This document shows positions 16,374-25,443 of a stretch of 40,729 nucleotides of DNA, piece after piece. Position 1 is the first letter of the stretch. Each line of letters opens with the position of its first letter. This DNA comes from an uncultured bacterium (lineage in GTDB: Bacteria > Vulcanimicrobiota > CADAWZ01). The stretch is taken from NCBI GenBank assembly GCA_949288455.1, contig CASEKF010000032.1, forward strand, positions 1-40,729, read 5' to 3'. The position numbers were made by a program, and so were the translations under genes. The notes beneath the pieces were generated by a model that saw nothing but the letters and a program-made list of their open reading frames with translations, was not told the origin of the DNA and ran no database searches.

Positions 16374-18485
16374 TTAGCGCTTAATAAATTTTAATCCTTC
16401 GGAAGGCTTATATATAAGCCTTCCCGCTTCTATGTCTATCATCCCCGAAGACATAAGGCTTTTTACTATTTTACCGTCGATCAAGAATCCATAATCTTTT
16501 TCAAAAACATTTTTCCAAAAAGAAAACCTACAGCCTTGACGCCATCTGGAACAATAAAAGGATTTTGTATTTTCCAATATGCCGCCTTTCGAACAAATCG
16601 GACATATTCCAAAAGCATCGCTCTTTAAACGTTGGTTCGAATCTTCAAATTCTATATCTTTATGTATTTTAGAGGCCTCCTTCACAAGATAGTTTACGTA
16701 TCTGACTATGCTTTGCATAAAGAATTCCGGCTTCATTTCTCCTTTATATATTGAAGTCAACCCTTTTTCCCACTTGCCGGTCGTTTCAGGCGATTTAAGT
16801 TCGGAAGGCAAAATATCCATCAATTTGATCCCCTTAGGCGTAGGAACCAGAGATTTTCCCGTTCTTTTCATATATCCTACCGAAATAAGTCTTTCGATAA
16901 TGCCGGCCCGAGTTGCCGGAGTACCCAATCCCCCTTCTTTAAGATGTTCTTTAAGGTCTTCGTCTTCAACGAATCTTCCGGCATGTTCCATTGCCGATAA
17001 AAGCGTAGCTTCCGTATATAAGGCCGGAGGCTTTGTTTTTTTAGCGACTACGGAAGAGTTGACTATCGATACTTTCATATTTTCCTCAAGTTCAGGCAAA
17101 ATCTGTTCTTCTTCGTTTTTTTTAGGCTTTTTCGCAGATTTTCCGGAAGTAGTTGAGTCGCAATTCGAATCGTATAATTCCATCCAACCGAGACTGTTTA
17201 CCGTTTTGCCTTTAGAAATAAAACTTTCTCCGTCAACCGAAACTATCGCTCTAGTGAGAGTATAAATATAGTAAGGATAAAAAACGGCTAAAAATCTTCT
17301 TGCGACGAGATCAAAAATTAATTTTTCATCGTCCGAAAACGACGAAACGTTTAAATTAGCATCCGTCGGTATTATGGCATGATGATCCGTCACTTTCGAG
17401 CCGTCTACAATCCTTTTAGAAATAGGAAGTTTTTCCGATTTAATAATACGTTCGGCATATTCGGCATAAGGATTGAAGAGAAGCCGTTTCAAAATTTTCG
17501 GCAAAACTTTTAATAAATCTTCGCTTAAATAACGGGAATCCGTTCTGGGATAAGTCACGGCTTTTCGTTTTTCATATAAATCCTGAAGTATATTAAGCGT
17601 TTTTTCAGCGGAAAAGCCATATTTTTTATTAGCGTCTCGTTGAAGTTCCGTAAGATCGTATAAAAGCGGCGGAGGAACTTGTTTTTCTTCAAGTTCTAAC
17701 TTGGAAACTACGCCTATTTTATTTTTGACTTTAGCGGCTATTTTTTCGGCTTCTTCTTTAGATAGAACTGCGGTATCTCTCTTAGAATTTTTTTCAATAA
17801 ACCTGACTCCGTTAAAATTTCCGTAAGACACTACTACTTCAAAATAATTCTTTACGTCAAACGCTTCAATTTCTTTCTGACGCGAAACTATAATTCCTAA
17901 AGTCGGAGTCTGCACTCGTCCTATACTCAAATTTGAATTATACATTATCGAAAAAGCTCGACTGGCGTTTATGCCTACGAGCCAATCGGCTTCGGAACGG
18001 CAACGCGCAGACTGAAACAAAAGATCATATTCGCTTCCGTCCTTTAAATTTTCAAAACCGGCTTTTATAGCGTCGTCGGTCATACTGGAAATCCAAAGTC
18101 TTTTAAAAGGCTTTGGACATCCTGAAAGCAAATAAATATATCTGAATATTAATTCCCCTTCTCTACCTGAATCGGTAGCGCATACAAGGGAATCGACTTC
18201 GTCTGAATTTATCAGTTTCTTGATCGTCTCAAACTGTTCCGCAGTCTGAACTACCGGCTTTATATTCATAGTATCCGGAATTACGGGCAAATCCTGAAAA
18301 CGCCATTTCTTAAAACGAATGTCGTAATCTTCAGGCTCAAATAACGTAGCAAGATGCCCTACGGCCCATGTAACGATATATTTTTCTCCGGAAATAAACC
18401 CTTTGCCTTGAGTTCCGCAAGAAAGAACTCTTGCAATATCTCTGGCTACCGAAGGTTTTTCGGCTATAACGACAATCTTACCCAT
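16374..18485 (-). CDS. topB: DNA topoisomerase III
   Basis: A 703-residue type IA topoisomerase that passes single strands and decatenates DNA. The TOPRIM part has E9 in IAEKPS and DSGREGE (105-111). The catalytic tyrosine is Y312 in VTYPRTDSRYL. SIGRVQTPTLGII and DHHAIIPT are typical of TopB. The C-terminal ~90 residues contain CPICSKGG and a second Cys pair in YCSRWRQGC, a degenerate zinc-ribbon-like end. The acidic/Lys stretch SAKKPKKNEEEQ lies in the middle. No partner gene is adjacent. Confidence 0.95.
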   Translation of the reverse strand: MGKIVVIAEKPSVARDIARVLSCGTQGKGFISGEKYIVTWAVGHLATLFEPEDYDIRFKKWRFQDLPVIPDTMNIKPVVQTAEQFETIKKLINSDEVDSLVCATDSGREGELIFRYIYLLSGCPKPFKRLWISSMTDDAIKAGFENLKDGSEYDLLFQSARCRSEADWLVGINASRAFSIMYNSNLSIGRVQTPTLGIIVSRQKEIEAFDVKNYFEVVVSYGNFNGVRFIEKNSKRDTAVLSKEEAEKIAAKVKNKIGVVSKLELEEKQVPPPLLYDLTELQRDANKKYGFSAEKTLNILQDLYEKRKAVTYPRTDSRYLSEDLLKVLPKILKRLLFNPYAEYAERIIKSEKLPISKRIVDGSKVTDHHAIIPTDANLNVSSFSDDEKLIFDLVARRFLAVFYPYYIYTLTRAIVSVDGESFISKGKTVNSLGWMELYDSNCDSTTSGKSAKKPKKNEEEQILPELEENMKVSIVNSSVVAKKTKPPALYTEATLLSAMEHAGRFVEDEDLKEHLKEGGLGTPATRAGIIERLISVGYMKRTGKSLVPTPKGIKLMDILPSELKSPETTGKWEKGLTSIYKGEMKPEFFMQSIVRYVNYLVKEASKIHKDIEFEDSNQRLKSDAFGICPICSKGGILENTKSFYCSRWRQGCRFSFWKNVFEKDYGFLIDGKIVKSLMSSGMIDIEAGRLIYKPSEGLKFIKR

Positions 18486-18617
18486 ATGACTTATAATTTC
18501 CTTGACTAAATTGGCAAAGACAACCTTTTAATAACGTATATACGCTTGTTTAAATACGCACGCTATATATATATTCGACTAATTTTTCAGAAAAAAAAAT
18601 AAAATAAAAAATGGCGT

Positions 18618-18649
18618 TTTGTCTCCCGCTTAATTTTGCGGGAGACAAA
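18618..18649 (-). terminator. Intrinsic terminator of the pyrophosphatase gene
   Basis: A perfect 12-bp stem (18618-18629 with 18638-18649; tttgtctcccgc) and 8-nt loop lie about 48 nt past the stop codon at 18697. On the minus strand it is followed, after ACGCCA, by T-rich sequence, as expected for rho-independent termination. Confidence 0.85.
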
Positions 18650-18696
18650 TTAGCCACATTAATTTAATATGAGCTTAAATAAACGATTGTATGTAT

Positions 18697-21600
18697 CTAT
18701 CTTCTGCGCCTTCTAGAGCGTCTGGGAGTCTTGTCCTCAGACTTCTTGTCCTCAGGCTTCTTGTCCTCAGACTTCTTGTCCTCAGGCTTCTTGTCCTCAG
18801 ACTTCTTATCCTCAGACTTCTTATCCTCAGGCTTCTTGTCCTCAGACTTCTTATCCTCAGGCTTCTTGTCCTCAGGCTTCTTGTCCTCAGACTTCTTATC
18901 CTCAGACTTCTTGTCCTCAGACTTCTTGTCCTCAGACTTCTTATCCTCAGGCTTCTTGTCTTCAGATTTCTTTTCCTCAGGCTTCTTGTCTTCAGATTTC
19001 TTTCCCTCAGGCTTCTTGTCTTCAGATTTCTTTCCCTCAGGCTTCTTGTCTTCTTTCTTTTCCTCAGGCTTCTTGTCTTCGGAGTCCTCTTCTTCGTCGG
19101 ATTCGTCTTCGGAGTCCTCTTCTTCGTCGGATTCGTCTTCGGAGTCCTCTTCCTCGTCGGATTCGTCTTCGGAGTCTTCTTCCTCGTCGGATTCGTCTTC
19201 GGAGTCTTCTTCCTCGTCGGATTCGTCTTCAGAGGTCTTAGAGGCGGGAGAAGTTAAAGTTACGGACGATATTCTCATAGAATAAAAAGATCTCCATACG
19301 AAAAGCAACGCGACGATAATTAAGATTATTCCTATAGCATGAGCTAATCCTGTTTCTAAAGCTACGGCGATTTCAACTGCAAGCAAGCCGAAAAGAGTAG
19401 TAAACTTTATAATAGGATTAAGCGAAACGGAAGACGTATCTTTATACGGATCTCCTACGGTATCGCCGACTACTGACGCGGCATGAATAGGCGTCCCTTT
19501 TTCCTTTAAATCGACTTCCACTACTTTTTTAGCGTTATCCCAAGAACCTCCGGCATTCGCCATATAAACGGCGGCGAATAATCCGAAGAGAGCCAAAGAA
19601 ATCAAATAACTAATAAAGAAGAAAGGATTAAAACATGCAAAACCTAAAGCGAATAAAAATATAGCGATAAAAATATTGAACATACCGTCTTGAGCATATT
19701 TAGTACATATTTCAACGACTCTATTGCTATCTTTAACCGAGGCTTTAGACGATGTTCCGTCAAGTTTAATATTCTTTTTAATAAATTCGACGGCTCTATA
19801 GGCTCCCGTCGTTACAGCCTGCATAGACGCTCCGCAGAACCAATATACTACCGCGCCTCCCATAATAAAACCAAGAAGATTTTGAGGAGCTAAAAGACTG
19901 AGGTTGCTGGCCATTTGCTCTACTCCCAATTGATTCTGAAGCATCATTATAATTGAAAATATCATCGCCGTAGCTCCGACTACTGCCGTTCCAATCAGAA
20001 CGGGTTTTGCGGTAGCTTTAAAAGTATTTCCGGCTCCGTCATTCTTTTCAAGATAATATTTAGCTTTTTTGAATACGGGCTTAAATCCGTATTCCGCTTC
20101 TATTTCAGATTTTATATTGGGGATCTCTTCAATAAGAGAAAGTTCATATACTGACTGCGCGTTATCCGTAACCGGTCCATAACTGTCTACGGCGATAGTT
20201 ACTGGACCCATTCCAAGAAGACCGAAAGCCACCAATCCAAACGCGAAAACGGGATAATAAGGGCCAAAGAACTGTTCCAATCCCATAGAACTCAACCACC
20301 AAGCTATAGCCATAAGAATAGCCAAAGAGAGTCCCATCCAAAAACCGCTGAAATTTCCGGCTACCATTCCGGAAAGTATATTAAGAGAAGGACCTCCCTC
20401 TCTGGAAGCGTTTACTACTTCCTGAACATGTTTTGAATTAGCGCTTGTAAAGACTTTAGTAAGCTCCGGTATTATAGTCGCGGCGATTGTTCCGCAGCTG
20501 ATAATTCCGGCAAGCTTAGCCCACAGATAAGGATCCGGATAATTCCAAAACATCAAATAAGTAGCTACGAAAGTAAGTAAAATGGCAAAGAGAGAAGAAA
20601 TAACGATCAACCATGTAAGAGGAGCTTCAAAATCCATCTCGTCCGCATCTTTATAGACAGCCTTAGCGATTAAATCGTTAAAGAAGTAAGCGGCTATAGA
20701 AGTTAGGATCATAAGGAAACGCATCGTAAATATCCATACCATAAAGTCGGCTTTCCACATCAATTCCGGAACGGCAAGAGATATAAAAACGATCAGAGCT
20801 ACTCCTGTCACTCCGTAAGTTTCAAAACCGTCGGCCGTAGGACCTACGCTGTCTCCGGCGTTATCTCCGGTGCAATCGGCTATCACTCCGGGATTTCTCG
20901 CGTCGTCTTCCTTAATATTAAAGACAATTTTCATAAGATCGGAGCCGATATCGGCGATCTTGGTAAAAATACCTCCGCATATTCTCAAAACGCTGGCTCC
21001 AAGAGATTCTCCTATAGCGAATCCGATAAAGCAAGCTCCGGCGGCTTTAGGGTCAACCCATAAAAAAATCGCGAGCATTATTAAAAGCTCTACGCTGACA
21101 AGAAGAAGACCGATGCTCATTCCGGACTGAATAGGTATTGAATAAACCGGATACGGCTTGCCTTTAAGCGAAGCGAAAGAAGCTCTTGAATTTGCCAAAG
21201 TATTTATTCTTATGCCGAACCAAGCCACGCCGTAAGATCCGGCCATACCTACCAGAGACCAGAGAAGTATAAAGACTGTAGTCGGTATGTCTTTCTTTGA
21301 CAATATCGCGAAATAAACGAACATGCATATAGCGATAATAACCCATAAAACTATAAGAAATTTCCCCTGATTTTTCAGATAAGTCTTACACGTTTCCCAA
21401 ATCAAATTAGAAACGTCGCTCATAGCTTTATGAACAGGCAGCTTTTTTACGGTTATATACTGCCAGATACCAAAAAATACGCCAAGTAAAGCGATGACAA
21501 GACCAATATAAAAAACTTGGTCTCCCGAAACAGGGTTAGACAAAACCATAAAGTCAAAGCTTGAGAATTTGCCTATATCGGGGAGTTCAATGTCCGCTTC

Positions 21601-21711
21601 CGACGCAAAAGCATACGAAAACGAAGCCAAAAACCAAAATAAGGCGACAAAAGCTTTAGAAGCGGCCGCAATTGTCTTTCGACCGTCTAAAGAAAGCGAT
21701 TTGACTGTCAT
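18697..21711 (-). CDS. hppA: Membrane-bound ion-pumping pyrophosphatase with long charged repeat tail
   Basis: 1004 residues. The first ~815 form a membrane pyrophosphatase (about 16 helices) that couples PPi hydrolysis to H+ and/or Na+ transport. Conserved parts are ADIGSDLMKIVFNIKEDDAR, NPGVIADCTGDNAGDS and DSYGPVTDNAQ. The motif GNTFKA has Lys where potassium-dependent enzymes have Ala, which predicts a K+-independent pump. The last ~180 residues are unusual: five copies of SEDESDEEED, then about 24 pentapeptides of the form [S/P]E[D/E/G]KK, ending in RRSRRRRR. In known structures both termini lie on the non-cytoplasmic side, so the tail should face the periplasm (inference). An AAGGAGG site precedes the ATG. 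Confidence 0.93.
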   Translation of the reverse strand: MTVKSLSLDGRKTIAAASKAFVALFWFLASFSYAFASEADIELPDIGKFSSFDFMVLSNPVSGDQVFYIGLVIALLGVFFGIWQYITVKKLPVHKAMSDVSNLIWETCKTYLKNQGKFLIVLWVIIAICMFVYFAILSKKDIPTTVFILLWSLVGMAGSYGVAWFGIRINTLANSRASFASLKGKPYPVYSIPIQSGMSIGLLLVSVELLIMLAIFLWVDPKAAGACFIGFAIGESLGASVLRICGGIFTKIADIGSDLMKIVFNIKEDDARNPGVIADCTGDNAGDSVGPTADGFETYGVTGVALIVFISLAVPELMWKADFMVWIFTMRFLMILTSIAAYFFNDLIAKAVYKDADEMDFEAPLTWLIVISSLFAILLTFVATYLMFWNYPDPYLWAKLAGIISCGTIAATIIPELTKVFTSANSKHVQEVVNASREGGPSLNILSGMVAGNFSGFWMGLSLAILMAIAWWLSSMGLEQFFGPYYPVFAFGLVAFGLLGMGPVTIAVDSYGPVTDNAQSVYELSLIEEIPNIKSEIEAEYGFKPVFKKAKYYLEKNDGAGNTFKATAKPVLIGTAVVGATAMIFSIIMMLQNQLGVEQMASNLSLLAPQNLLGFIMGGAVVYWFCGASMQAVTTGAYRAVEFIKKNIKLDGTSSKASVKDSNRVVEICTKYAQDGMFNIFIAIFLFALGFACFNPFFFISYLISLALFGLFAAVYMANAGGSWDNAKKVVEVDLKEKGTPIHAASVVGDTVGDPYKDTSSVSLNPIIKFTTLFGLLAVEIAVALETGLAHAIGIILIIVALLFVWRSFYSMRISSVTLTSPASKTSEDESDEEEDSEDESDEEEDSEDESDEEEDSEDESDEEEDSEDESDEEEDSEDKKPEEKKEDKKPEGKKSEDKKPEGKKSEDKKPEEKKSEDKKPEDKKSEDKKSEDKKSEDKKSEDKKPEDKKPEDKKSEDKKPEDKKSEDKKSEDKKPEDKKSEDKKPEDKKSEDKTPRRSRRRRR
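18731..19078 (-). repeat. Tandem 15-bp repeats encoding [S/P]EDKK units
   Basis: About 23 copies of a 15-bp unit, on the plus strand ttgtcctcagacttc or ttgtcctcaggcttc. Units near the 19.0-kb end are more diverged (ttttcctcag, tttccctcag). The array keeps frame inside the 3' end of the pyrophosphatase gene. Copies at the 18.73-kb end are nearly identical, so recent expansion or homogenisation is likely. Confidence 0.95.
19081..19230 (-). repeat. Five tandem 30-bp repeats encoding SEDESDEEED
   Basis: Five head-to-tail 30-bp units start at 19081, 19111, 19141, 19171 and 19201, with three or fewer differences between units. They encode the acidic block of the pyrophosphatase tail, next to the 15-bp array. 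Both arrays keep the reading frame open, so slippage would change tail length without breaking the gene. Confidence 0.95.
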
Positions 21712-21880
21712 TACATATACCTCCTTAAATTTTCGCCTTTACAAGAACCGCAAACGGACGTCGTCGGAAGTTGAATCAGCCGTAAGATATTCAAGAAAAA
21801 GCGGTTTATATTATTGTCTATGGAAAAACCTTCTTGCAATAAATCCTTCTTTCCTTCTTTTAAAAGGATAAAGGGCTAAT

Positions 21881-22507
21881 TTATTTAAGATACGGGTTAA
21901 ACCGTCTTTCAATTCCTATTGAAGTCGGGGATCCATGTCCCGGAAAAACCTTAACGGAATCTTCAAAAACCAAAAGTTTATTTTTAATAGAATTTATCAG
22001 GGACGAATACGAGCCGCCGGGAAGATCCGTTCTGCCTATGGAAGTTTCAAAAAGCGTGTCTCCGCTCAAAATAAAGCCTCCGATATAAAAACACAGTCCG
22101 CCCGGGGTATGCCCCGGAGTCTCAATAACCTTTACGTCAATATTTCCTATCTTTAATTCTGATTTTTCAGATATAAATCCCGACGGAACAGGCGGCTGCC
22201 TAAAGCTGATCCCAAACAAAGCCCCCTGCCCCTTAATATCGTTATATAAAAACGAGTCTTTTTCGGAAATATAAACGGGAACGTTAAATTCGTCTAAAAG
22301 ATCGGCTACTCCGCCAATATGGTCAAAATGTCCATGCGTACATAAAATATACTTTAAATTAAGAGAATTATCTTTCAAAAATTTTGCTATACGTTCCGAA
22401 TCCCCTCCGGGATCTACTACCGCGGCGTCATTAGTTTCAGAACATCCTATTACGTAGCAATTGCACTCTATAGGACCTACTACATACGTCTTAAAAATCA
22501 TATTCAC
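21881..22507 (-). CDS. Metallo-beta-lactamase-fold hydrolase (glyoxalase II-like)
   Basis: A 208-residue MBL-fold enzyme. Metal ligands are H58, H60, D62 and H63 in THGHFDHIGG, then His in ETPGHTPGG, Asp in LSGDTLFETSIGRTD, and His in FPGHGSPT. This pattern fits the glyoxalase-II/YcbL group of thioester or persulfide hydrolases; the short length and missing C-terminal domain favour YcbL-like members. Its ATG overlaps the upstream DUF1460 stop by 4 nt, so the two are translated together. The substrate is unknown. Confidence 0.9.
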   Translation of the reverse strand: MNMIFKTYVVGPIECNCYVIGCSETNDAAVVDPGGDSERIAKFLKDNSLNLKYILCTHGHFDHIGGVADLLDEFNVPVYISEKDSFLYNDIKGQGALFGISFRQPPVPSGFISEKSELKIGNIDVKVIETPGHTPGGLCFYIGGFILSGDTLFETSIGRTDLPGGSYSSLINSIKNKLLVFEDSVKVFPGHGSPTSIGIERRFNPYLK

Positions 22508-23307
22508 TCCTTAAAGTTAAATCTCGATAAAACAACTCCGTCAAAATAATCGTCGTTTTTCCCGCAATAATCCAAAAAGTCGGCTTTAACGACTTTTCCC
22601 GCTACGGAATCGGCATGCACAATATAACGTCCGTCTATAATAAATCCTTCATGAGCAATGATCGTTCCTATTTCAAAATTCTTTTTTCTAACGAAACCTA
22701 CTCCCGCAATTTTTGGAAGCTTTTGTAAAACGCTCTCATTTAAATCGCTAATTAGAATATATTCAGCCGTCGCTTTTTTATTCCAAGAGATAGGAAGAAG
22801 TTCCGTTCCGTCCGCTTTTCCGTTAAGAATTACTTCCGCTTTAGCCAAATTTTTCGAAGGAAAAACGAGGGAAGTTATATCCTCAAAAAAAGGACAGGAA
22901 TGAAGTCTGTCATAAGTGAAATGAATACGGTTCTCATACGAAACAGGCTTAAAGCCTTTTCTCGGCGGGTTATAATAATTTAAATATCTCATCATATCGG
23001 CCGCGCCGCTATAAGAACATTTATCGGCAAGGGCAAGAGTCGTCAAAACAAATACCGTGCAATCGACATACTTTACCGTAAAAATAGGGCCTCTCGCATC
23101 GTTTTCTCCGAGAGGACCCAATTTATAAGGAGAGCCTATTCTCATATTGGCTATAATCGCCGCTCTATCTTCAAAGTCAGGATATTTTACCGCTAATCCG
23201 GCTAACGAATCGTCTATCTCAGAAGGCGACATAAGCCAAAAATCTTTTGCGTAAAGAATAGAAGAACAAACTAGAACAATACATATAGCAAGAAAAAACC
23301 GTTTCAT
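22504..23307 (-). CDS. Exported DUF1460 protein (NlpC/P60-like cysteine amidase fold)
   Basis: 267 residues with a signal peptide (MKRFFLAICIVLVCSSILYA). The conserved DUF1460 features are present: GSPYKLGPLGEN (58-69), the probable nucleophile C83 in VDCTVFVLTTLAL, RIHFTYDRLHSCPFFEDIT, and His in IIAHEGFII near the C-terminus. Structurally studied family members have an NlpC/P60-like fold and act on cell-wall peptides. The family assignment is strong. The enzyme probably works in the periplasm on peptidoglycan fragments, which is inference. It is translationally coupled to the MBL hydrolase downstream. Confidence 0.87.
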   Translation of the reverse strand: MKRFFLAICIVLVCSSILYAKDFWLMSPSEIDDSLAGLAVKYPDFEDRAAIIANMRIGSPYKLGPLGENDARGPIFTVKYVDCTVFVLTTLALADKCSYSGAADMMRYLNYYNPPRKGFKPVSYENRIHFTYDRLHSCPFFEDITSLVFPSKNLAKAEVILNGKADGTELLPISWNKKATAEYILISDLNESVLQKLPKIAGVGFVRKKNFEIGTIIAHEGFIIDGRYIVHADSVAGKVVKADFLDYCGKNDDYFDGVVLSRFNFKE

Positions 23308-23374
23308 AACTTTCTCCGATATCCTCGAGTTTAATTAAGCTTCCCGATCCACGGGCCGCAAAATATCACTTCGT

Positions 23375-23653
23375 TCAAGCGGAGCATTCTTCGGGTTTCT
23401 TTACTTCGGCCATAAAAGCTTCCGGAGGAAGATCTGCCGTAGCCTTAAAGGAAGGCGAATCGCAGTCGTAATATTTCCCGTTGATCCGCGCTATTCGTTC
23501 GAAAATCGACCGCTCAAGCAAGCGCCCGGAATCCATAAGGACAGGTTCTCCGCCGGCAAACGAATAAACTTTCGTCTTATCGAAAAATACGCCGTAAACA
23601 AAAAGAGCCAAAGAAAGGACAAAAAAGAATAAAATGAAAAATTTACGTCTCAT
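23375..23653 (-). CDS. Small membrane-anchored protein, unknown function
   Basis: 92 residues, not recognised. One N-terminal hydrophobic helix (about 4-23, FFILFFFVLSLALFVYGVFF) is followed by ~65 mostly polar residues (GGEPVLMDSGRLLERSIFER, then NGKYYDCDS), so it is probably inner-membrane-anchored with its body outside. Two cysteines (C64 and C90) could form a disulfide. It starts about 110 nt after the end of the frameshifted permease and lies 67 nt before the DUF1460 gene, in the same direction. Confidence 0.6.
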   Translation of the reverse strand: MRRKFFILFFFVLSLALFVYGVFFDKTKVYSFAGGEPVLMDSGRLLERSIFERIARINGKYYDCDSPSFKATADLPPEAFMAEVKKPEECSA

Positions 23654-23765
23654 ATTTTAGATTTTAGCGCTATAACGCGAAAAAAGCAAGATCGGAGAGA
23701 GTTCCGCCGACTATAAAAACACGCCGCCTTCAGGCTCTTAAAGGAATCGAAAAACGCTTTTTGAT

Positions 23766-24619
23766 TCAGCTGTCGGACTTGCGAAAAAGTAAGCCGACGC
23801 TATGCAAACGCTTCAAAATTCCTCCTTTTTTGGGAGAAAATAAAACGGATATGAAAAAAATAACGGTGGAAAGAACTACGATAGTCGCTCCTGAAGCCGT
23901 ATTTAAAAAATATGAAAGAACTAACCCTCCGGAACATGATATTACGCCAAAACTACTGACATAATCATCATTTTTTTAAAATCTTCCGCAAACTGATAAG
24001 CTGTGGCGGCAGGAGTAATAATAAGAGCGCTGGCCAACACTATCCCGACAAGCTTCATAGACGCCACTACCGTTACGGCTATCAAAGCCAGCAGACAATA
24101 ATAAAGCCTTTTTACCGGCAGTCCCGTAATCATAGCCACTTCGGGATCGAAACACATAAATTTAAGTTCTTTAAAAAAACAGAAAATACATGGCAAAACT
24201 ACTGCGGCGGCGCATATTACCAAAATAAGATCCTCGTTAGCCACGGCCAAAATGCTGCCGAAAAGATAGCCCATAAGATCTATATTATAACCTTTTAAAA
24301 GACCGATGCACAAAATTCCAAACGCCATAGTGGCAGAAAAAAAAATGCCTACGGCGGTATCAGTTTTTACGGATCCGTTACGCGAAGCTCTCCCAATACA
24401 TAAAGCCGTAGCCACTGAAAAGACTATCGCCGAGAAAAGGGGGTTTATATTCAACAGATAGCCCAAAGCCACTCCGCCAAAGGAAGCGTGAGCTATTCCG
24501 GCCCCGATAAAAGACATGCCTCTCAATACTACGTACACTCCTATTACGGAACATAAAACGCCTATAATCAAAGAAGCGGCAAAAGCTCTCTGCATAAAAG
24601 AATATTCGAAAATTTCCAT
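23766..24619 (-). pseudogene. Metal ABC transporter permease (ZnuB/TroC type), frameshifted
   Basis: An integral-membrane permease of the zinc/manganese ABC-3 family. The frame from the ATG at 24619 covers about 224 residues and stops at the TAA at 23942-23944, after MMIMSVVLA, about 60 residues too early. Shifting to the -1 frame at that point continues the family sequence (VISCSGGLVLSYFLNTASG, then ATIVVLSTVIFFISVLFSPK) to a TGA at 23766. One added base gives 284 residues, the normal length. The likely cause is loss of one G from a GGG run (now 23947-23948), restoring VVLGVIS. Either the gene is inactive or the base is an assembly error. The start directly follows the ATPase stop. Confidence 0.85.
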
Positions 24620-25411
24620 TTAACTATCCTTGCATACGACCATATGAGGTATTTCTCCATGATTAAAAAGAACGGCGTCGCAGCCATACATAGCTTCTAC
24701 GACATGTCTTGAAAGTCGTTTAGGCACGTCATGCATAAAAAGCTTTTTATTTATGCACGCTATCGAGTCAACGTAATTAGCTACTACTCCTACGTCATGG
24801 GACACTATAATAACGGTCATATCGTCTTTTTTAAAATCTTTCAACAACTCGTAAAAATTTGAGGAATGAAGCTGATCTACTCCGTTGGTAGGCTCGTCCA
24901 GAAAAAGCAGTTTTGGATTCGAAGCGAGAGCTCTCGCTATAAATACTCTCTGAATCTGTCCTCCGGACAATTTTGAAAGAGGTTTGTCTCCTATAGAAGT
25001 TATATCGGTTTTTTCCATAGCTTCATAAACTATGTCTCTATCTTTCTTCGAAGGATTTCTCCATAATCCCAGAACGGGATACCTCCCCATCATTACGGCG
25101 TCGAAAACTCTAATTGGAAAAGCCATATCTACCGAGCGTATCTGAGGAACATAAGCTATTTTTTTTCTATCTGCGCCTAAAGAATCCGGAGTTTTGCCAA
25201 AAATCTCCACTTTTCCGGAATCAGGTTTAATCAATCCCAAAATAACTTTAAGCAACGTAGTCTTCCCGGCCCCGTTAGGACCGATTATTAAAGTGGTGGT
25301 ATCGAATGGAACTTTGAAAGTTATGTCGTCAAGCGTTAAACGTTCGTTTAAATATACGCTGACGTTTTCTAATTCTATTATATATTCTGTTTTTTTTACG
25401 TTATCGATCAT
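24620..25411 (-). CDS. Metal ABC transporter ATPase (ZnuC/TroB type)
   Basis: A 263-residue ATP-binding subunit. Walker A GPNGAGKT (44-51), signature LSGGQIQRVFIARAL, Walker B LLFLDEPTNGVD and the switch-His segment VIIVSHDVGVV are all intact. Sequence flavour and the adjacent ABC-3 permease place it in zinc/manganese uptake systems. The stop abuts the permease ATG. No solute-binding protein gene is nearby. If the permease frameshift is real, this ATPase may lack a working partner. Confidence 0.93.
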   Translation of the reverse strand: MIDNVKKTEYIIELENVSVYLNERLTLDDITFKVPFDTTTLIIGPNGAGKTTLLKVILGLIKPDSGKVEIFGKTPDSLGADRKKIAYVPQIRSVDMAFPIRVFDAVMMGRYPVLGLWRNPSKKDRDIVYEAMEKTDITSIGDKPLSKLSGGQIQRVFIARALASNPKLLFLDEPTNGVDQLHSSNFYELLKDFKKDDMTVIIVSHDVGVVANYVDSIACINKKLFMHDVPKRLSRHVVEAMYGCDAVLFNHGEIPHMVVCKDS

Positions 25412-25443
25412 TTAAAATATCTAGTATCCTAAAATCGCTAAAA

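Noticed and set aside
18731-19230. CRISPR-like regular repeats
   Set aside because: Units are contiguous, with no spacers, and lie in frame inside a gene; there are no cas genes nearby.
18691-19285. Long plus-strand frames over the repeat array, rich in Leu/Arg or Ser/Phe
   Set aside because: They are by-products of the 15-bp and 30-bp repeats in the pyrophosphatase gene. They lack ribosome sites and encode only the repeat read backwards.
23761-23964. 67-codon plus-strand frame
   Set aside because: It is antisense to the frameshifted 3' part of the metal permease, which has clear family-like sequence.
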